Assembly: GCF_011397635.1 (NCBI RefSeq)
Contig: NC_064761.1
Coordinates: forward strand, 31,041,643-31,105,642
Length of the DNA: 64,000 nucleotides
Source: Epinephelus fuscoguttatus
Lineage: Eukaryota; Chordata; Actinopteri; Perciformes; Serranidae
Direction of reading: 5' to 3'
Of the stretch, positions 62,046 to 64,000 are shown in pieces. The translations under genes and the position numbers were made by a program. The notes below the pieces were generated by a model, which made no database searches, was not told the DNA's origin, and worked only from the letters and a program-made list of their open reading frames with translations. Positions within the stretch are counted from its first letter, which is position 1; every line of letters starts with the position of its first letter.

Positions 62046-62739
62046 TAGCCTACTGTTGGCTCATTTGATTGATAAAAATGCATCATGTTTTAGAGGCTGA
62101 TCAAATGTTTTGTATGAATGTCTTAATCCCAATTCAGCTCAAAGATTCTCAACGAGACAAGTTCAAACAAGCAGCTACTTGCAATGTGCTGTTCTGCAAC
62201 GTTCTTAAAACCGGTCAGTTCACACCAATGCAACGACATGAGACAATGTATCATCTCTATGCAGCAACTCTCTGTACTTCTGTTCTGATTTACAGCTTCA
62301 GCATCACATGGACTGTATTCATAATAAATACACCACAATCATAGAAATACCAGCACCAATTATTCAGTCAGTGAGAATGTGTTTGTGTGAAGGGGGCATA
62401 AGCACATACAACAAGCAGCAACAGCGACCCACTATCTGACACCAGCACACCATGAGTACAGAAACAGAGGGCTCAGCGGGGATGGTGCACGTGCCGCAGC
62501 AAGCGAACACACCGTCTGCAGTCATTTTGACTTGATCAGCTGACTTCACTGTAAGCCGTGTGCCATAGAAACAGGTGACGTGCTTTATGTTCTAAAACCA
62601 TTCGCCGGCGATTTGACCAGCTGAGTTGCAGGTGACATCAGCTGGCTTGAGACGAGCTCAGACCAGCCAGTTCACACCGCTGCAACATTCCAAAACAGTC
62701 TCCTATTGTCACAAATCTTTGGTCTAAACTGGGCTTTAA

Positions 62740-63256
62740 AGAATACTTAACTCCTCAAATGACCATTTGTACATCAGTTACTAACCCTGTGTGACGCTGA
62801 ATTTGTGAAGGACACTTTGTTTTTCCTCCACATGCCTCCACAGTGAAAGAATAATCCAAAAACTGGGAAAATTCCTGATGATTTTAAGTGTGGGGGATCA
62901 CCTTTAACAACAGCCTAACTATATCAAAACATCCGTTTCTCTCTACCTTAATGGGTGCACCTGCACTGTTAATGCAGAAGTGTAAAAAGTAAGGACTGAG
63001 CAAAGGACTGGACAAATGAGGCTTGGATTATACTGCACATGTAATGTGAGAGTTTATAAATTAATGTTTTTATGTAGTTATGCTGTTGTTAGACATGGAC
63101 CCCTATGACATCAATTCATCAAGAATTTTCTCAGTTTTTGGATTCTCCGTTCACTGTGAAGGCATGCGAGAAAAACTACATTTTCCTCCCTAATTTAACC
63201 AAACACAGGGTGAGTAACTGACATACAAAATATCATTTGAGGAGTGAAGTATTCCT
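62740..63256. mobile_element. piggyBac-like MITE flanked by TTAA
   Basis: Left tip AGAATACTTAACTCCTCAAA and inverted right tip AGGAATACTTCACTCCTCAA pair over about 53 bases, including CAGTTACT-ACCCTGTGT at the inner edge. TTAA lies on each side (62736-62739 and 63257-63260), the target duplication of piggyBac transposases. The 517-bp body has no transposase, so it is non-autonomous. Confidence 0.85.
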
Positions 63257-63599
63257 TTAATCTAATAAAGAAACTGAAGAAACCCAGCTGGCATTGTAAT
63301 GTTAATTCACTGTTGAATCAACCTCATCCACCATGTTGAATCACTGTTGAATTATATTCTGATTTTGACGGATGAATGCTGACTTCACAGTGTTGTTTCA
63401 ATGTTGTTTCAAGAACTTTAAATGTTGTTTCAAACTTGTTTCAATGTTGAAACGGACATTCAATCTTAATTTATAAGAATCTTGTTAACCTTTTTACAGC
63501 CATCAAAATGAAGGTGATCAGTTTGAATGCTGACTGAACAACTGATAATTTCAACCACATTTCAGTGTTGAGGGTCAGTTGTGTGCCCGCTGGCAACAA

Positions 63600-63781
63600 A
63601 CATCTATAGGTGTCAGATAAATGTAGAAAAGTAAAAAGTACAATACCTGCCTCAGAAATATGGTAAAGAAGAAGTACAAGGAAGTAAAATGAAGACACTA
63701 ACAACTAAAAAGTAAGAGTAGTAAGTAAAAATCCTACTTAAGTATAGTGCTAGAGTAAATGTACTTAATTACTTTCCACTG
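63600..63781. mobile_element. Right-end remnant of a hAT-type MITE
   Basis: AGTAAAAAGTACAATACCTG, then CCTACTTAAGTATAGTGC and GTACTTAATTACTTTCCACT is the right-hand part of the same kind of AAGTA-rich repeat whose left end is at 61849. A similar reversed patch lies at about 58650-58760. Confidence 0.5.
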
Positions 63782-64000
63782 AAAATACTTGTCAACAACT
63801 AGAATAAAGCAGATAATAAGTTATGGCATAACGTCTCAGATTATATAAGAGCACTTCCTCATAAATTAATCTTTCTCTTTCAGATGATGACACACCACTA
63901 CAAGTGCTGTGGTTGAGCCTTCCTGTCATTTACACAACTCCACACTGCTCTCTGCTGGTTTCCCACAGGAACACAAAACACACAGTGAAGTCAAAGATTA

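Overview
The window is vertebrate nuclear DNA, almost certainly from a ray-finned (percomorph-type) teleost. Genes are split by GT-AG introns, the intergenic DNA is AT-rich, (CA)n microsatellites are frequent, and there are many short inverted-repeat transposons and dead non-LTR retrotransposon 3' ends of kinds familiar from fish genomes. I see no bacterial operons, CRISPR arrays, viral genes or toxin genes, and no convincing new biological system. The sequence-level oddities are mainly in the repeats and promoters.

Layout: (1) 530-2014, + strand: the last three coding exons of a perilipin 3-like gene whose 5' part lies outside the window. (2) 4126-9284, + strand: a complete five-exon zfand5 (A20/AN1 zinc fingers, 218 aa), with a putative non-coding first exon and a palindromic CRE near 2.8 kb. 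(3) 16579-22764, + strand: a complete four-exon abhd17a (321 aa, depalmitoylase-type serine hydrolase), with a second palindromic CRE near 14.7 kb and a probable 3.3 kb 3' UTR ending near 26.1 kb. (4) 34976-44576, - strand: a complete 18-exon rgl1 (767 aa, Ral guanine-nucleotide exchange factor), rebuilt exon by exon with all phases consistent. (5) 45-64 kb: no gene I can support. It holds nested and simple MITEs, a 1.1 kb degenerate minisatellite, several (CA)n tracts and one unassigned open frame.

The genes do not form a pathway operon; this is ordinary vertebrate linkage. PLIN3 and ABHD17A are linked on human 19p13.3, whereas ZFAND5 (9q21) and RGL1 (1q25) are elsewhere in human, so the order here probably reflects paralogous or rearranged teleost chromosomes. 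Two themes are shared: ABHD17A removes palmitate from Ras-family proteins and RGL1 links Ras to Ral, so two of the four genes act around Ras signalling. Both zfand5 and abhd17a have consensus CREs at their likely promoters.

Region 26.1-33.2 kb is a graveyard of non-LTR retrotransposon fragments, at least three different 3' ends and all broken.
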